A DNA stretch of 64,000 nucleotides from NCBI GenBank assembly GCA_936440205.1, contig OW387136.1, positions 50,800,232 to 50,864,231 of the forward strand, written 5' to 3'. Positions within the stretch are counted from its first letter, which is position 1. Each line of letters opens with the position of its first letter. Positions 1 through 10,710 of the stretch are shown in pieces. The DNA comes from Lepidonotus clava. Taxonomy: Eukaryota; Annelida; Polychaeta; Phyllodocida; Polynoidae. A program made the position numbers and the translations under genes. The notes below the pieces were generated by a model. That model did not search any database, was not told the DNA's origin, and saw only the letters and a program-made list of their open reading frames with translations.

Positions 1-219
1 GGGTTTTTGTTAGTTCCGGAGCAAACCTCACCCCCGCCCCAATCCTCTCTATCTCTATCCTTCTCACCCTTTTCACCATTTCCTCCCGCACGCCCCTACG
101 AGGTTATCTTCAAGAAATGGGTGGCGCATGAACACAGGTCATGTTCATTGGTCATTGTTGTGTTTTTTCAAGGGTACGCTGTTTCCCGAATGAGGAGGGA
201 GGAGTGAAAAAAGAATTTT
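1..219. other. Pyrimidine-rich low-complexity sequence
   Basis: About positions 28-100 are almost entirely C and T. No gene or named repeat recognised before the R4 copy that follows. Confidence 0.5.
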
Positions 220-432
220 ATTTTTTAGGGGGGATGCAGGGGGGATGGTGCAGGGCGCACGCCGTCCCCCCCCCCCCCCCCCCCCCACACACACACTTGT
301 TTTTCTTTTCTTTTTTTGTTGTTGCCCAACTATTGATTTTCTCAATGCAAAGTTGTTGCACCCCGAGGGCACGAGCAAAGGTTTTGTTATATATATCACA
401 CCACCCTTTTTCAAATTCCTGGATCTGTACCT
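220..432 (-). mobile_element. R4-type MITE, strongly diverged
   Basis: A long C run (about 266-286) is followed by T-rich sequence, a diverged version of the family's TTTTAATGTAAAATTCCTG block, a GAGGGCACGAGCAAAGGTTTT stretch and finally TTCAAATTCCTGGATCTG. This is the same order as in the clearer R4 copies at 54528 and 62625, read on the minus strand. The left terminus is not defined. Confidence 0.45.
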
Positions 433-570
433 ACATATACCGCTGACCATTCTCCCTACCAAAAGACTCAGATATGCTTCTAAGAAATGCGCAAAAATCG
501 GTATAATCCAATAAATATACTGATAAGTAGGGGACAGTCAACATAATTTTTTTAGATGGCTTTGATTGAA

Positions 571-2645
571 TAAGCCCATCCCATTTTGGGGGTATCCCAG
601 TATTGGACAGGGGTTGGACAAAATTACTGTATAAGCCATCACTGTCTCCTATGATTGGAGTTACTGAAATAAGCAACAAATATATTATTCTTTATCCCCA
701 AGTGTTGCTAAAACATTATGATTCCTTGGATTTCATCAGACAACAGATTTTGAGGTTGGCCAGCCAATCAAAATGCTATATTTCAGGGCAAAATACGGTT
801 GGACATTATAGGCTATGCAGACAGGCTTTAAAGGTCAACCCTAAAGAAAATAACATATTTGCTACTAATCATTGAAAAGTGTCGACTGGCATGTATCATA
901 AGACATACAATTGTCAGAATAGGCCTCCTGGTGTTAGGTAATGCCTGAGAGACCCTTTGTTACAGGCGCGAAGACACTCTCACACCTCAACTGTCACAGT
1001 TCAGCCAGCTTGCCATATATGGTGTTGTGACGTCATCTAGGCTATAGGAAAACATAGACCCTGGCAGATTACTATAACAGTGTGAACAGACATATTTTTG
1101 TGCTGGTAATTTTGGCGCATCTAGCCTGCACAACTATTTTTGTGCACTGATATAATTATTTGTGTTTTTGTTTGCTTGTTATTCAATGCAATATCTGCAG
1201 TGGAAAAATGAACAAATATATATATACAGTTTAATGAGACCACAGAAAGAGTGTGGAGTTATCTAAATTAAGTTAAATAACTATTCTGTACTTTTGTACA
1301 AGGTTTCCTTTCAATGGTTTCTCAGGTCTTTGATGAGGGAACGGAAGAAGTAATGATAGACTATAATATTTTGACTTTATATACATGTAATAGCTTAATT
1401 TCTCTCCTCAAAATAAGGTAAATGTATTTCCTAGCAGTTTTATTACTTGTCCATGGAAATGACTTTCCATTACTTACATGCCTGACTCTTGGTTAAACTG
1501 ATGCTTAATTAAGTGGAAATCACCTCTAGGTGGACAAAAACCTATGTCCTGGCCCCATTACTGTATAATCTAATATAAACTAACCTTAGTTAAACAGACA
1601 TCCTAGGCCTGCGAATTTGACGGCACTTAGGCCCTACCAAGCCGCCAGGTTTAATGTACTCTCCTCTCTAACACTTCGCTCTCAAGTTCTTTGTCAGTGA
1701 CGTTCATGCAGGATTACGTTAGAACAAAAATTGAATGAGACAACAGCTAGCACATTCACTATTTAATTTCAATAGGGATCCTCCACTTTAATAAGACCCC
1801 TGTATGTTACTAGAATAAATTAAGGTTAAATTGTGGGTAAACATAAGACCATAAAAGGATGACAACCTACTGCTGTACCAATGCGATTATACAACAGAAC
1901 ATCCATGCTTACTTGATACCCTCCCGGCCTCTCATCAAATAAAGGAGTCTTGTCAGTACCCCCTATCCACTCCACACGTATGGATGGACCTATCTGAATA
2001 AATAAAGAACTAAGTGGACTCTTCAGGCATGTAAAACTTCCACGAAATGTGGAATTCCGCATTTTTCAAATTATTTTGACAATTTTTTAGATTCGTCCAG
2101 AGAAAATATTTTTTCTATGTGGGGTGGGGGTTCCCTCGAAAATGTTTGCAAAAACGTAGAGTAAATGTGAAAGTTTTTATACATTTTAATGCAATAGTTA
2201 CTATATATGTGCGCACTACATACAACCATCCCCTATAGTTCACACTTAGGCCTTGAGCCTAGGTGACGTCACAGACCACTGGACCACGTGACACCTACCT
2301 AAGTTGGCCCTGCCTGGGCCTGCTACTAGCGCGAACAAAACACATCAATTTCCCTTGTTTATTTTGCAGTAGATTAACTTACTTTTGTAAATATATGAAG
2401 TTGGTGGTGTTATAAACATATAAAAGCCTTAAAATTTGGCTTTTCTGTTCTCCTTTAACATTGGTTTCTATGGGAAAAAAGCAAATATATAAAGCAGCAA
2501 TTTACCAATTTTAGGAGCAATTTGTCAGCCAAATTGCTTTGGTTACTTTTGTTTTATGCAAGTGTCTTCATGGAATAAGCACAGAAGCAATTTTGAAAGT
2601 ATTTCATGGTAAACTTTAATGTTGGTGTGAACTGGGATGGGCTTA
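571..2645 (-). mobile_element. R7 DNA element (non-autonomous), split by an insertion
   Basis: The left part (571-831) opens with TAAGCCCATCCCA and the right part (2453-2645) closes with TGGGATGGGCTTA, so the ends are inverted repeats with TA at the borders. Both parts match, in the opposite orientation, the two halves of the R7 copy at 25837-26631 (for example GGACATTATAGG and TTTCTATGGGAAAA). The two parts sum to about 460 bp, close to that copy's length without its own insertion. No coding capacity; non-autonomous. The superfamily is uncertain, and TA duplications would fit a mariner-like element. Confidence 0.6.
832..2454. mobile_element. TTAA-flanked insertion inside R7
   Basis: This 1.6 kb segment interrupts R7 and is bordered on both sides by the direct repeat CTTTAA (826-831 and 2453-2458). 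Its outer ends read TTAAAGG going inward from both sides, then diverge, so the terminal inverted repeats are short. TTAA duplications are known for piggyBac and Kolobok elements, but no transposase is visible. The interior is AT-rich, with CRE-like TGACGTCA and CACGTG motifs around 2264-2290. It may itself be composite. Confidence 0.45.
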
Positions 2646-3336
2646 TTGATAATTGATGAGGGGTTTGACTCTTTCAGGTACCCCTGTCTATAGGCTCAGA
2701 CTGCACCAAATGACTACATCATCATTTATACCCTTCAGGGGCCCGCAGGTGACCCCTGATATTGGTCCACCCTACGGTCTACCCTACTGCCCTCTCTGAT
2801 AGATTTATCACCGCCTAGAAACGTGGGAAGTGGGGGTGAAATCACCATATGGAAATTATTACAATAATGCCTTCCAACTGGACCGGTAAGAAATATGGTT
2901 ACTATAAACTATAGCTGGAACGTTTACTCCTAGATTCCATTATTCAAATAATCTGATATATGATCACTCGCTGTTGCTAGTTATTAATGTATGGATACAA
3001 GCCTTTCATGAGAGCACCCACCTACAACGACCCTATTGTATGAATATGGCTGGACCTTAAGGCACAATGAAAGATTATACAGATTTTAAGATGATGATTA
3101 TAGACCTTTTTCATGAACCTCCACAGTGAACCCTCCCTTAAACGCGTGGTTCCCAACTCTTGATGCCTGGACCCAAAGGAACCCTCATCCCAATCGCCTG
3201 GTTCGGGTCTATAACGCCAGCAACTGAGCAAGGACGTCACGTGATTGAAAAAGGTGTATATCTGCATAGTATTTAGGTAGAGTAACGAGTTTCCTTGTAC
3301 CCCCGCTGTGACATCCTGACGGTCACTGTTCCCCCC

Positions 3337-3368
<32 letters not shown>

Positions 3369-3716
3369 GGTAAATTTTATTTATCCTGGGAAGGTCATCA
3401 GACAGGCTTAGTACATTCTGGGATATTCTGTTAAATTCATAATAACCAATGAGCATGAGCTGCTTATTTACATCACATTACATGGTATTATAATTTCTAC
3501 CAATATAACAAAAGTCCAGGACTACCCGAGACTAAGGGTTTCAATAAAAGTTGAGAGTGTATGGACAATTCAGATCTGGGGGTGCAGTGGTTCAGCAGTG
3601 AAGCATTACAGAAAGCTATACTATTTTATTTTAGTTTTCTTACTCCCCCTGGTTCACCCACCTTTCCCCTCCCCGTGTTCACCTGTCTCCCACATTTATA
3701 AGGCTGTGGGGGTATG
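2646..3716. other. No gene recognised; C and T runs
   Basis: Unique-looking sequence apart from a run of about 14 C followed by about 24 T (3331-3368). The 144-codon minus-strand frame at 3022-3456 crosses that run and shows no domain. Confidence 0.5.
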
Positions 3717-4044
3717 TACCCAAGCAAAAATATAATCAAAATAAATATTTATATCATTATAACGTTGCAGCAATGTTCTGTTTAGTGCTGCTTTGGTTCT
3801 TGTTACATTATTTTGACGGCACCCAAAAACGTCTTTAGAACCTAAAATTGTGAGGTTGCACTGTAATGTTATTGTAACATTCTTGTAATGTTCTTTCATG
3901 TTATAATAACATTATTATAACATTCTTATTTGAAGGTTTTAACTTCACTAAAATAAAATGTTATTATAGCATTCTTTTTAAGTAAGTGTCAAACTTACCT
4001 TAAATAACATATCGGTCACGTGAAAATTGGGCAGGTTACAGACT
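3717..4044 (+). mobile_element. R6 element (AACGTT family)
   Basis: Begins CCCAAGCAAAAATATAA and contains ATAACGTTGCAGCAATGTTC, GGCACCCAAAAACGTCTTTA and repeated TTATAATAACATT blocks. It ends near GTGAAAATTGG. The same blocks occur in the same order, inverted, at 18866-19166. Non-coding. Class unknown; possibly a palindromic MITE. Confidence 0.6.
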
Positions 4045-4143
4045 AACCAAAAAAGTACAGTCACAGAACATGCTTGTTATGTCACTGCTTGCCTGGGTAT
4101 AGATGTGACAGGGCCACACCATTGAAAGGGGTGTATAACTCTC

Positions 4144-4394
4144 TATAGACTTTGTGCACACAGGGTCACGTGACCACATTTTGGTGATCACCACGTGGTA
4201 ACCACACCCACATGGCTATGAAACATATCCGTATTTTATTGGAAATAATTGTTCATCAGCATTCAGTGAAATTTCTCTTGATAAAATAGACAATAGATGC
4301 TTTATATTTGTAAATAATGGCAAATTTAAAGTGATCACCAATATGGCATTCATCCCAATTTTGGAGGTGTGAAGTCATTTGCACAACGTCTATA
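4144..4394 (+). mobile_element. R2 MITE
   Basis: 251 bp with inverted ends: TATAGACTTTGTGCA at the left and TGCACAACGTCTATA at the right. Next to the left end is GGTCACGTGACCACATTTTG; near the right end is GTGATCACCAATATGGC. Four other copies in the window share this layout. Non-coding. Confidence 0.7.
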
Positions 4395-4634
4395 CATATG
4401 TCATGTAATGAGTCGCTCTCTACCCCACTGTGACATACTAGCTGCTGGTGCTGGTGCCCCCCCCCCCCCCCAACTCCAGTAGGTGATGGGTGGTCCCCCC
4501 ACCTGTCTGCCTCCTGTGTACTGCAGGGGGTTCACCTGTTTCTGACCTACACAACTGTTAGTATTTGTGTGTATACATGTTACAAGGCCAACTAACCATG
4601 GGGTGCCTCCTACATGAGCGCAAAGGTGGTACAT

Positions 4635-5025
4635 GTATTACACTCAACGACATAAAGCCCCATACCCACTAAGCAACTTTTACACAGTCGGCCGATGTAT
4701 TGGCCCTAAAATAGGCCGACTCTTCATGGTTGCCTGTTAGTACAATACATTGAAATGAGCACGATTGATATGAATTGGCCCTAAAATCGGCCGACTCTGT
4801 CCCTAGAATTGGCCGATTTTAGCACCGATTCGTTGGCCGACTCAGTAAAAATGTCCTAGTGGGTATGGGGCTTTAGCCACAATCTGATGATATCACAGAG
4901 AAATCGCACATGTTGCAGACAAAAATCCCTTGTTACACGTGTGTGAAATACTTCAAACTGCCAATTTCAAACTATTATACCACTCCTGCATCCAAATCTT
5001 CAGTAATATCATCAGATGGCACTTT
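4635..5025. mobile_element. R3 MITE, split by R1
   Basis: Left part: GTATTACACTCAACGACA. Right part: ATCTGATGATATCACAGA, ACTTCAAACTGCCAATTTCAA and ATATCATCAGATGGCA. These match the 9242 copy on either side of the point where R1 has inserted. The right terminus is lost or diverged. Confidence 0.6.
4655..4873. mobile_element. R1 MITE, complete, nested in R3
   Basis: Left end AAGCCCCATACCCACTA and right end TAGTGGGTATGGGGCTT are inverted repeats, with TA at both borders (4653-4654 and 4874-4875). The interior repeats TCGGCCGA-type motifs in both orientations, so one strand can fold extensively. 219 bp, non-coding. The TA duplications suggest a Tc1/mariner-type transposase supplied in trans. Confidence 0.8.
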
Positions 5026-5800
5026 CCTCGGTTTCATGTACCTTTCTCGACTGGTGCTCACATTACAAAGGTACAAATACAGGCTGTACACTCAGGCGGT
5101 TTCTGTAATGGTTTACTGTTGAACCACCGCGCCCGCTGATCTGAATCATTCTAGACTGACCATGGTCACAGATCATTGTACATGGATCATACCTTCAGTA
5201 CCCCTAAAATAGTAACATGTCAGTGATAACCAGTCCTTCCCGTACCAGTGGTCAGGAGGACTGATTTACATAGGCCCAGAGAGAAAGTGCACTCTGTATT
5301 ATATATCTGTAGTCTGTGTTTCATACACCCCATGCCCAAAGAGCTGATTGTGTTTGACAGGTTCTGCCTGGGAAGGTATTTGTCAGGACTTCTGTACGCT
5401 AACAGCATTATTGTTGATGAAAATATAAACACTTCTTAAATTCCAGATGTAGAGATACAAATTAGAAGGGGACTCAAGTCATGTGGCACAAGAGGGGAGA
5501 TCGCCCATCAACAACCAAATGTCATGGTGAATCTCAAACATTCTCAATAGTTAGGCCTTCCAAACCTATTCATCCATTTTAACGTAATACGCCATTTCCA
5601 TTCTGTCATATTCGACACAACGTTTTTTCCCTCCCTCATCATGTCGAATAATGTAGTGTCTTTAAAACCCCTCTTCTATATTCACATGTGATGTCCCAAC
5701 ACCTTAGTTTACACAATTATTATGTGACCAAATGCTACATAAAGCCAATTTTCGAGTCAACTTCTCGATTCAGTTCGCCATGGGGGGTCCCCTACTCACT
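5026..5800. other. No gene recognised before the foldback element
   Basis: No repeat family identified. Positions 5791-5800 form the left copy of the 10-bp direct repeat that flanks the foldback element. Confidence 0.5.
5791..5800 (+). repeat. Left flanking direct repeat of foldback element
   Basis: CCTACTCACT, identical to 6782-6791 on the far side of the element. Best read as a 9-10 bp target-site duplication. Confidence 0.6.
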
Positions 5801-5806
5801 GGTGAC

Positions 5807-6388
5807 AGGACAACTACCCCTGGGACAACTACCCCTAGGACAACTACCCCTGGGACAACTACCCCTGGGACAACTACCCCCTAGGACAACTACCCCTTAG
5901 GACTATTACCCCCTAGGACTATTACCCCCATAGGACAACTACCCCTGGGACAACTACCCCTTAGGACAACTACCCCCTAGGACTATTACCCCTATGGGTA
6001 GGACAACTACCCCCATAGGACAACTACCCCTATAGGACAACTACCCCTTTAGATAGGACAACTACCCCTTAATATAGGACCATTACCCCTTTAGGACAAT
6101 TACCCCTACAGATTGGACAACTACCCCCAATGATAGGACAACTACCCCCCTTGATAGGACAACTACCCCTATTGGTAGGACAACTACCCCCCTCGATAGG
6201 ACAACTACCCCCTTAGGTAGGACAACTACCCCCCTTTGATAGGACAATTACCCCCTTTAGTAGGACAACTACCCCCCTTGATAGGACAACTACCCCTATT
6301 GGTAGGACAACTACCCCTATTGGTAGGACAACTACCCCCCTTTGATAGGACAATTACCCCTTTTAGTAGGACAACTTTTTTTTACCCC
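5807..6388 (+). repeat. Foldback left arm: tandem array, ~30 units
   Basis: Outer units are 15 bp (GGGACAACTACCCCT). Units 7, 8 and 12 carry GGACTATTACCCC. Inner units lengthen to 20-22 bp with spacers such as TTGAT, TTGGT and TTTAGT. The innermost unit is degraded by a T run at 6374-6382. Confidence 0.9.
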
Positions 6389-6420
6389 TCCTTTGCCCGG
6401 CCCTGAACACCAAGGGCAGG

Positions 6421-6776
6421 TCCTACCAATAGGGGTAGTTGTCCTATCAAGGGGGGTAGTTGTCCTACCTATGGGGGTAGTTGTCCTATCAAGGGGGGTA
6501 GTTGTCCTAAAGGGGTAATTGTCCTACCTATAGGGGTAATTGTCCCATCTAGAGGGGTAATTGTCCTAAGGGGTAGTTGTCTTACCCATAGGGGTAATTG
6601 TCCTAATGGGTAATTGTCCTAAGGGGTAGTTGTCCCAGGGGTAGTTGTCCTATGGGGGTAATAGTCCTAGTGGGTAATAGTCCTAGTGGGTAATAGTCCT
6701 AGGGGGTAGTTGTCCCAGGGGTAGTTGTCCCAGGGGTAATTGTCCCAGGGGTAGTTGTCCCAGGGGTAGTTGTCCT
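6421..6776 (-). repeat. Foldback right arm: inverted tandem array, ~20 units
   Basis: Inner units (6421-6500) carry ATCAAGG and CCAATAGG spacers. Three consecutive units with GGTAATAGTCC lie at about 6656-6705. The outer units are 15 bp (CAGGGGTAGTTGTCC). The order mirrors the left arm. Confidence 0.9.
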
Positions 6777-6781
6777 AGAAT

Positions 6782-6791
6782 CCTACTCACT
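6782..6791 (+). repeat. Right flanking direct repeat of foldback element
   Basis: CCTACTCACT, the partner of 5791-5800. Caution: the sequence downstream is itself rich in ACTCACT words, which raises the odds of a chance match. Confidence 0.55.
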
Positions 6792-7290
6792 TAATCCTCA
6801 ACTTAGTGCCCCGTTCTCACTCAACATCTCCTAACCTGGGTTTCTATGGAGTTTTCATCACCCAATAACAGTCCAGTTACAGCCTCAGCTGTCCACAGAA
6901 TCATTCTGAATGATTCAGCAACCCAAACCTGTTTTTCATGAACTCACTCAACACCCACTGAACCCCATTGCCCTAAGAATCACTCGACACATGCTCAATA
7001 ACCTGCTTTCTCTGGTCTCATTTCCCTACCCATAAAATCAGTTTTTCCTCATCCACTCCTAACCTCAGTCTTCTCTGGACTCACTCACTGCATCGTAACC
7101 TCAGTTTTCTCTATTCTAAAGGGCCATACCCACTAGACGATTATCCCTGAGTCGGCCGACAAACCCTCACTAAAATTTACTTGCCGCCCAATTACCTCAC
7201 TTTCTTGGGGATCATTTACCAATTCAGAACCTCCGTTTTTGTTCTGGCCTCACTTGGCACCCCATTACCTCAGTTTCTTCTCCTCTCATT
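6792..7290 (+). repeat. Diverged tandem array with CCTCAG and ACTCACTC words
   Basis: Phrases such as TAACCTCAGTTTTCTCT, CTGGACTCACTCACTG and ATTACCTCAGTTTCTTCTC recur at irregular spacing. This suggests an old tandem repeat with a unit of roughly 60 bp. An R1 fragment interrupts it. Confidence 0.5.
7119..7175 (+). mobile_element. R1 MITE, left-end fragment
   Basis: AAGGGCCATACCCACTAGAC with TA before it, then GAGTCGGCCGACAAA. The rest of the element is missing. Confidence 0.6.
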
Positions 7291-7299
7291 TGCGACGTA

Positions 7300-7646
7300 T
7301 ACCCCTTTCAGACTTCACGGCAGGAGTGAAGTGAAGGGAACCAAAGCGAGCCGCTCTGACGCGATGCACATTCTAGAATACGGCCCTTTCACACGTCCAC
7401 TTGCCACAAGTTCCTGCTGTTAGGATTTGTATAATAACCTCTTTGATTTGTATAATAACTTCGTGGATCCATATACTAAGAATTCGCTTTGCTTCGCTTC
7501 TGTATCTTTCACACTGACATTGTGATTGAGAAGCGACCAAAACCGCGCATTCTAGAATACTCTTTTGTTCAGACATATCCTGGAATGCGATTGTAGCGGT
7601 TAGATGCGCTTTGATGCGCTTTATAACGTGTAGTATGAAAGGGGTA
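7300..7646. mobile_element. MITE with TACCCCTTTCA ends
   Basis: 347 bp. Left end TACCCCTTTCAGACTTCACG pairs with right end CGTGTAGTATGAAAGGGGTA. Inside, a CATTCTAGAATAC motif occurs twice, about 180 bp apart, and GCTTTGATGCGC-type words recur. Non-coding; seen once in the window. Confidence 0.6.
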
Positions 7647-7806
7647 ATAGTTACCTCATCCCCCTGACACACACCATCACCTAGTGCAGAGGTCCCAGGA
7701 GGACCCTGGGGAGGTTGGTGGTTTAGTTGGTGGTTTAGTAGGGGACAGCCAGGTACTAACACGTGTAAACCTACAGCTTCACCACAACTACATCAAGTAC
7801 CTTCCG

Positions 7807-8230
7807 CCCGGAGGGGGGCACTCATTCCTTGAAGGTTACTACCCACTCCCAAACTACCACCCCTACTTTTTTTAAGGCTGACCGGTCCTGGATTTTAGTT
7901 GACCGCCCCACCCCCTATTTTGGGGGTATGCAGGTCACAGCCCCCAAAAAATCAATGTTTCAATACAATGAAATAGATAAAAATCACTAAATCCACCAAA
8001 GAAAACTTCTGATAAAATTGTTGCTTTTTTTGTGAAAAATGTAATCTATGAGGATAACTTTCAAGTCATTGTCCCTATATTGTACTATATGTTAATAGTT
8101 CACAGCCCCCCCCCCCCCCCTTATGGCCTTTAAGTAGCTAATCGCCCCTCAAGTTTGACATTCACTGCCTTTGCTTTGCAAGTCCATTTGGCAGTGGGTA
8201 TCCTTTTGACACCCAAGTGCTCCCCCCGGG
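7807..8230. mobile_element. R5 element, complete
   Basis: The ends are inverted: CCCGGAGGGGGGCACTC at the left, AAGTGCTCCCCCCGGG at the right. It contains TTTTAGTTGACCGCCCC near the left, a C run (8107-8120), and GGCAGTGGGTATCC near the right. The same order of blocks is seen at 11325 and 17636. Non-coding. Confidence 0.6.
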
Positions 8231-8935
8231 ACCTTGCACCTTACACTGGTTCCCATATCCCATGCAGTCCACACGCACCAACCACTAGCTCTTTGAAATT
8301 CATGGATATATCATACCATGTTTTTGGCATGCACTCATGACAATAGGAACAAATTAAGGAATTCTTGGAATAATATTGGCGTTGGGAAAATACGGTGATA
8401 ATCAGAGGCTATTTTTAGCTCTTGCAACTGATTAAAATCTATCGTCTTTACAAATTAAATTCATGTAATGTTAAGTTCAGTTTGGTTGCAGTTAAGTTGT
8501 TCATGCCTTTTAATCAGTTTAAGTTATAGGCTACATTGTTTCCTGTTCACGGTTCGTGATAAATGAACATGACTTTTATACATTTTCTAAGTAACGTTTT
8601 AGCCAATTGTAGACATTGACATGTCAAAAGAGGGTGACACATTATGCTCAGATACCTTTTTCTTGAGATCATTTCAAAGAACAAAACAACAAAAAGTAAA
8701 ACAGGAAAAAAGTATGACCTTGGGTTGGCGCTCAGAGAGGCGAGACACTGGGCCCAGGGATCGTCTTCACCCCAGCTCTCTATATGTATCCTATCATCAG
8801 GTATCATGATATACGCGTATAGTCTACCTGACTGGGTTATTAATAACGTTGCATCGGGTAAACCAGCCCGTGTACAGTATACAGAGATCATGTATAGAAC
8901 ACGGTGTATAGAATGGGTGTGGACCGCTAAAACCG
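8231..8935. other. No gene or repeat recognised
   Basis: Overlapping frames on both strands at 8547-8988 (up to 142 codons) lack any recognisable domain and run into the GACATGG array. Confidence 0.5.
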
Positions 8936-9165
8936 ACAGGGCAACAGAGCAGTTTTTTAATTCGACAGGCGACATGGGAATTATGTGACATATGACATGG
9001 CCCTTTTCTTAAATTTGACACGCGACATGGGCTTTAAAAAGATACTGACATGGGGCAGGGTTATTTCTTAAATTGAACATTGAACATGGGACATGGCTCT
9101 GAACTGAGTTATATCAAAAGGTGACAGGGCCGTTTTTTAAATTCGACACGGGACACAGGACCCCC
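8936..9165 (+). repeat. Diverged array built on GACATGG / TTAAATT
   Basis: About four units of 50-60 bp, each with a GACAGGGC- or GACATGG-type head, TTTTTTAAATTCGACA-type middle and CGACATGGG-type tail. Related sequence occurs at 32790-32985. It ends in a C run at about 9162. Confidence 0.6.
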
Positions 9166-9241
9166 CCCCTCCCACGTCTATACCCCTTTAGATATGTGGA
9201 CAGAAGTACAGGACAAGCTAGGACCTTGTACACATAGAACT

Positions 9242-9425
9242 GTAGGTAGTATTACACTACACGACCTCAGCTGCGATATGGCGATGTGACAAGAGTAAAT
9301 TGTGCATATTAGAGACAACAAGTTTTGCTACACATGGTATAATACTTCAAATTGCCAATTTTGAACAATATCACTCCTGTGTGAGTTGTCTGTGATATCC
9401 TCATATCACACCTGACACCAATATC
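9242..9425 (+). mobile_element. R3 MITE, right end degraded
   Basis: GTATTACACTACACGACC at the left, then GCTGCGATATGGCGATGTGA, ACTTCAAATTGCCAATTTTGA and TGATATCCTCATATCAC. The final TACACTAC-type terminus is not visible. Confidence 0.65.
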
Positions 9426-10709
9426 ACAGCTCCAGTCAAAAGGGCCTTAATTATAACCAGCCGCACAGTCTTCAGTCAATTTCTTTCATTTTTGCTCTAA
9501 AAACACCAATCCATAATAAACTGCGCTAAAGAAAACAATATGCCAATAAGTAACTTCCTGCCATTCTCCCACTGGTTGAGCTACTATTTCCTTGTATTAC
9601 GGATGCCTGCAGGCTAATTCAATGCGCAGTATGGGTAAAAGTCAATTTCCCAGACAATTTTACAACATTTTGATATTTTTGGCATTATCTTTTTTTTTAT
9701 ATTATGGGAAGCTGGAATGAAAAACCTCCTTATTTTGTATTCGAATAATAATATGTATTTTTTTAATTTGTTATAAACACATAATCTTTGGATATTGGTA
9801 AATAACCAAGATGCATATTACCTATAATATTAGTCCCCATGTTTCTTTCTACAAAGTATGCAGAAAATAGCCGACATATGTCTGAAAAACAGCAAACCAC
9901 ATCTGGTGCATTCAGAACGCTTATAAGCTATATTTGGACTCGATCTTGAATATGCATGGCTATTCTAAACTAAGTTTACGTATCTGCGCACATATAATTA
10001 TGCTACTTGATATTGTTCACAAAACAGTTGACATTATAAATCAAACTATTATATGTACATGTATTATATATGTATACTCCAATGGAAACACTGATTTCCG
10101 TTTTCTATAAAAACAGAGTTGAAACTTTGAACCAATTCTCATCCATGTAGGCATGAACTTCCCCGAAGATCATGTAATTTCACGGAGAGTTGAATAGTCC
10201 TGTCTTAATAAATGTATCTTGAACAGAAGCCAGTCTTTTTGCTGGCAGGAATTCATTACCTTGAATGTCCCTATCTTCATGTGGTGAGGTACAGAAGCTT
10301 TAAAAAACGGGCTATTATATATATGCCTATCTTTGCGTGGGCAGAGAGGTAAAGAATATCAAATGGATGCAAGTTTATTCCTTGATATACAGTCTACGTT
10401 GGTACTTTTTGTGCAGTGCAAACATTGTGAATCGCCGATCCATAGATGGGGAATGGTCGCCTGGAGTGCCAAGTCACAAAAACCGTAAAGATCATTTCAC
10501 GGCTTGAATTCAGACCGTCTTACCTGGAAATGGTTAAGGAATAAAAGGTGTAATCATCCGTCTAAACTAGAGATTAGAATTATGCTCCCGCCCTCCTACA
10601 GTGAAATATGACTGAAGCTCAGAACAGGGTCATAAACATCTGTTAATTTTTCAGGTAATTCACCGCCAATGTATATCCTTGCAAAATCCATTTCTGGTTA
10701 CCATAAACT
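9426..10709. other. AT-rich stretch without recognised genes
   Basis: No long frame, tandem array or family match. Largest unannotated block in this part of the window. Confidence 0.5.
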
Positions 10710-10710
10710 T

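Larger units (their letters stand above)
5801..6781. mobile_element. Foldback (FB/TU-like) element with minisatellite arms
   Basis: Two long arms made of the same short repeat face each other. About 30 units of GGACAACTACCCC type lie on the left (5807-6388), and about 20 units of GGGGTAGTTGTCC type on the right (6421-6776), around a 32-bp non-repetitive centre. The outermost 30 bp of the two arms are identical in inverted sense. A 10-bp direct repeat flanks the element. This architecture is known from Drosophila FB and sea-urchin TU elements, whose arms are also built of short tandem units. No open frame other than the repeat-derived GQLPL peptide. The family assignment is inferred from architecture, not sequence. 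Confidence 0.7.

Noticed and set aside
3696-3899. 67-codon minus frame as a small gene
   Set aside because: It lies wholly within the R6 repeat, which also occurs inverted at 18866.
5806-6780. CRISPR-like array
   Set aside because: Units are nearly contiguous with no unique spacers, and the array reverses direction halfway. It is an opposed minisatellite in eukaryotic DNA.
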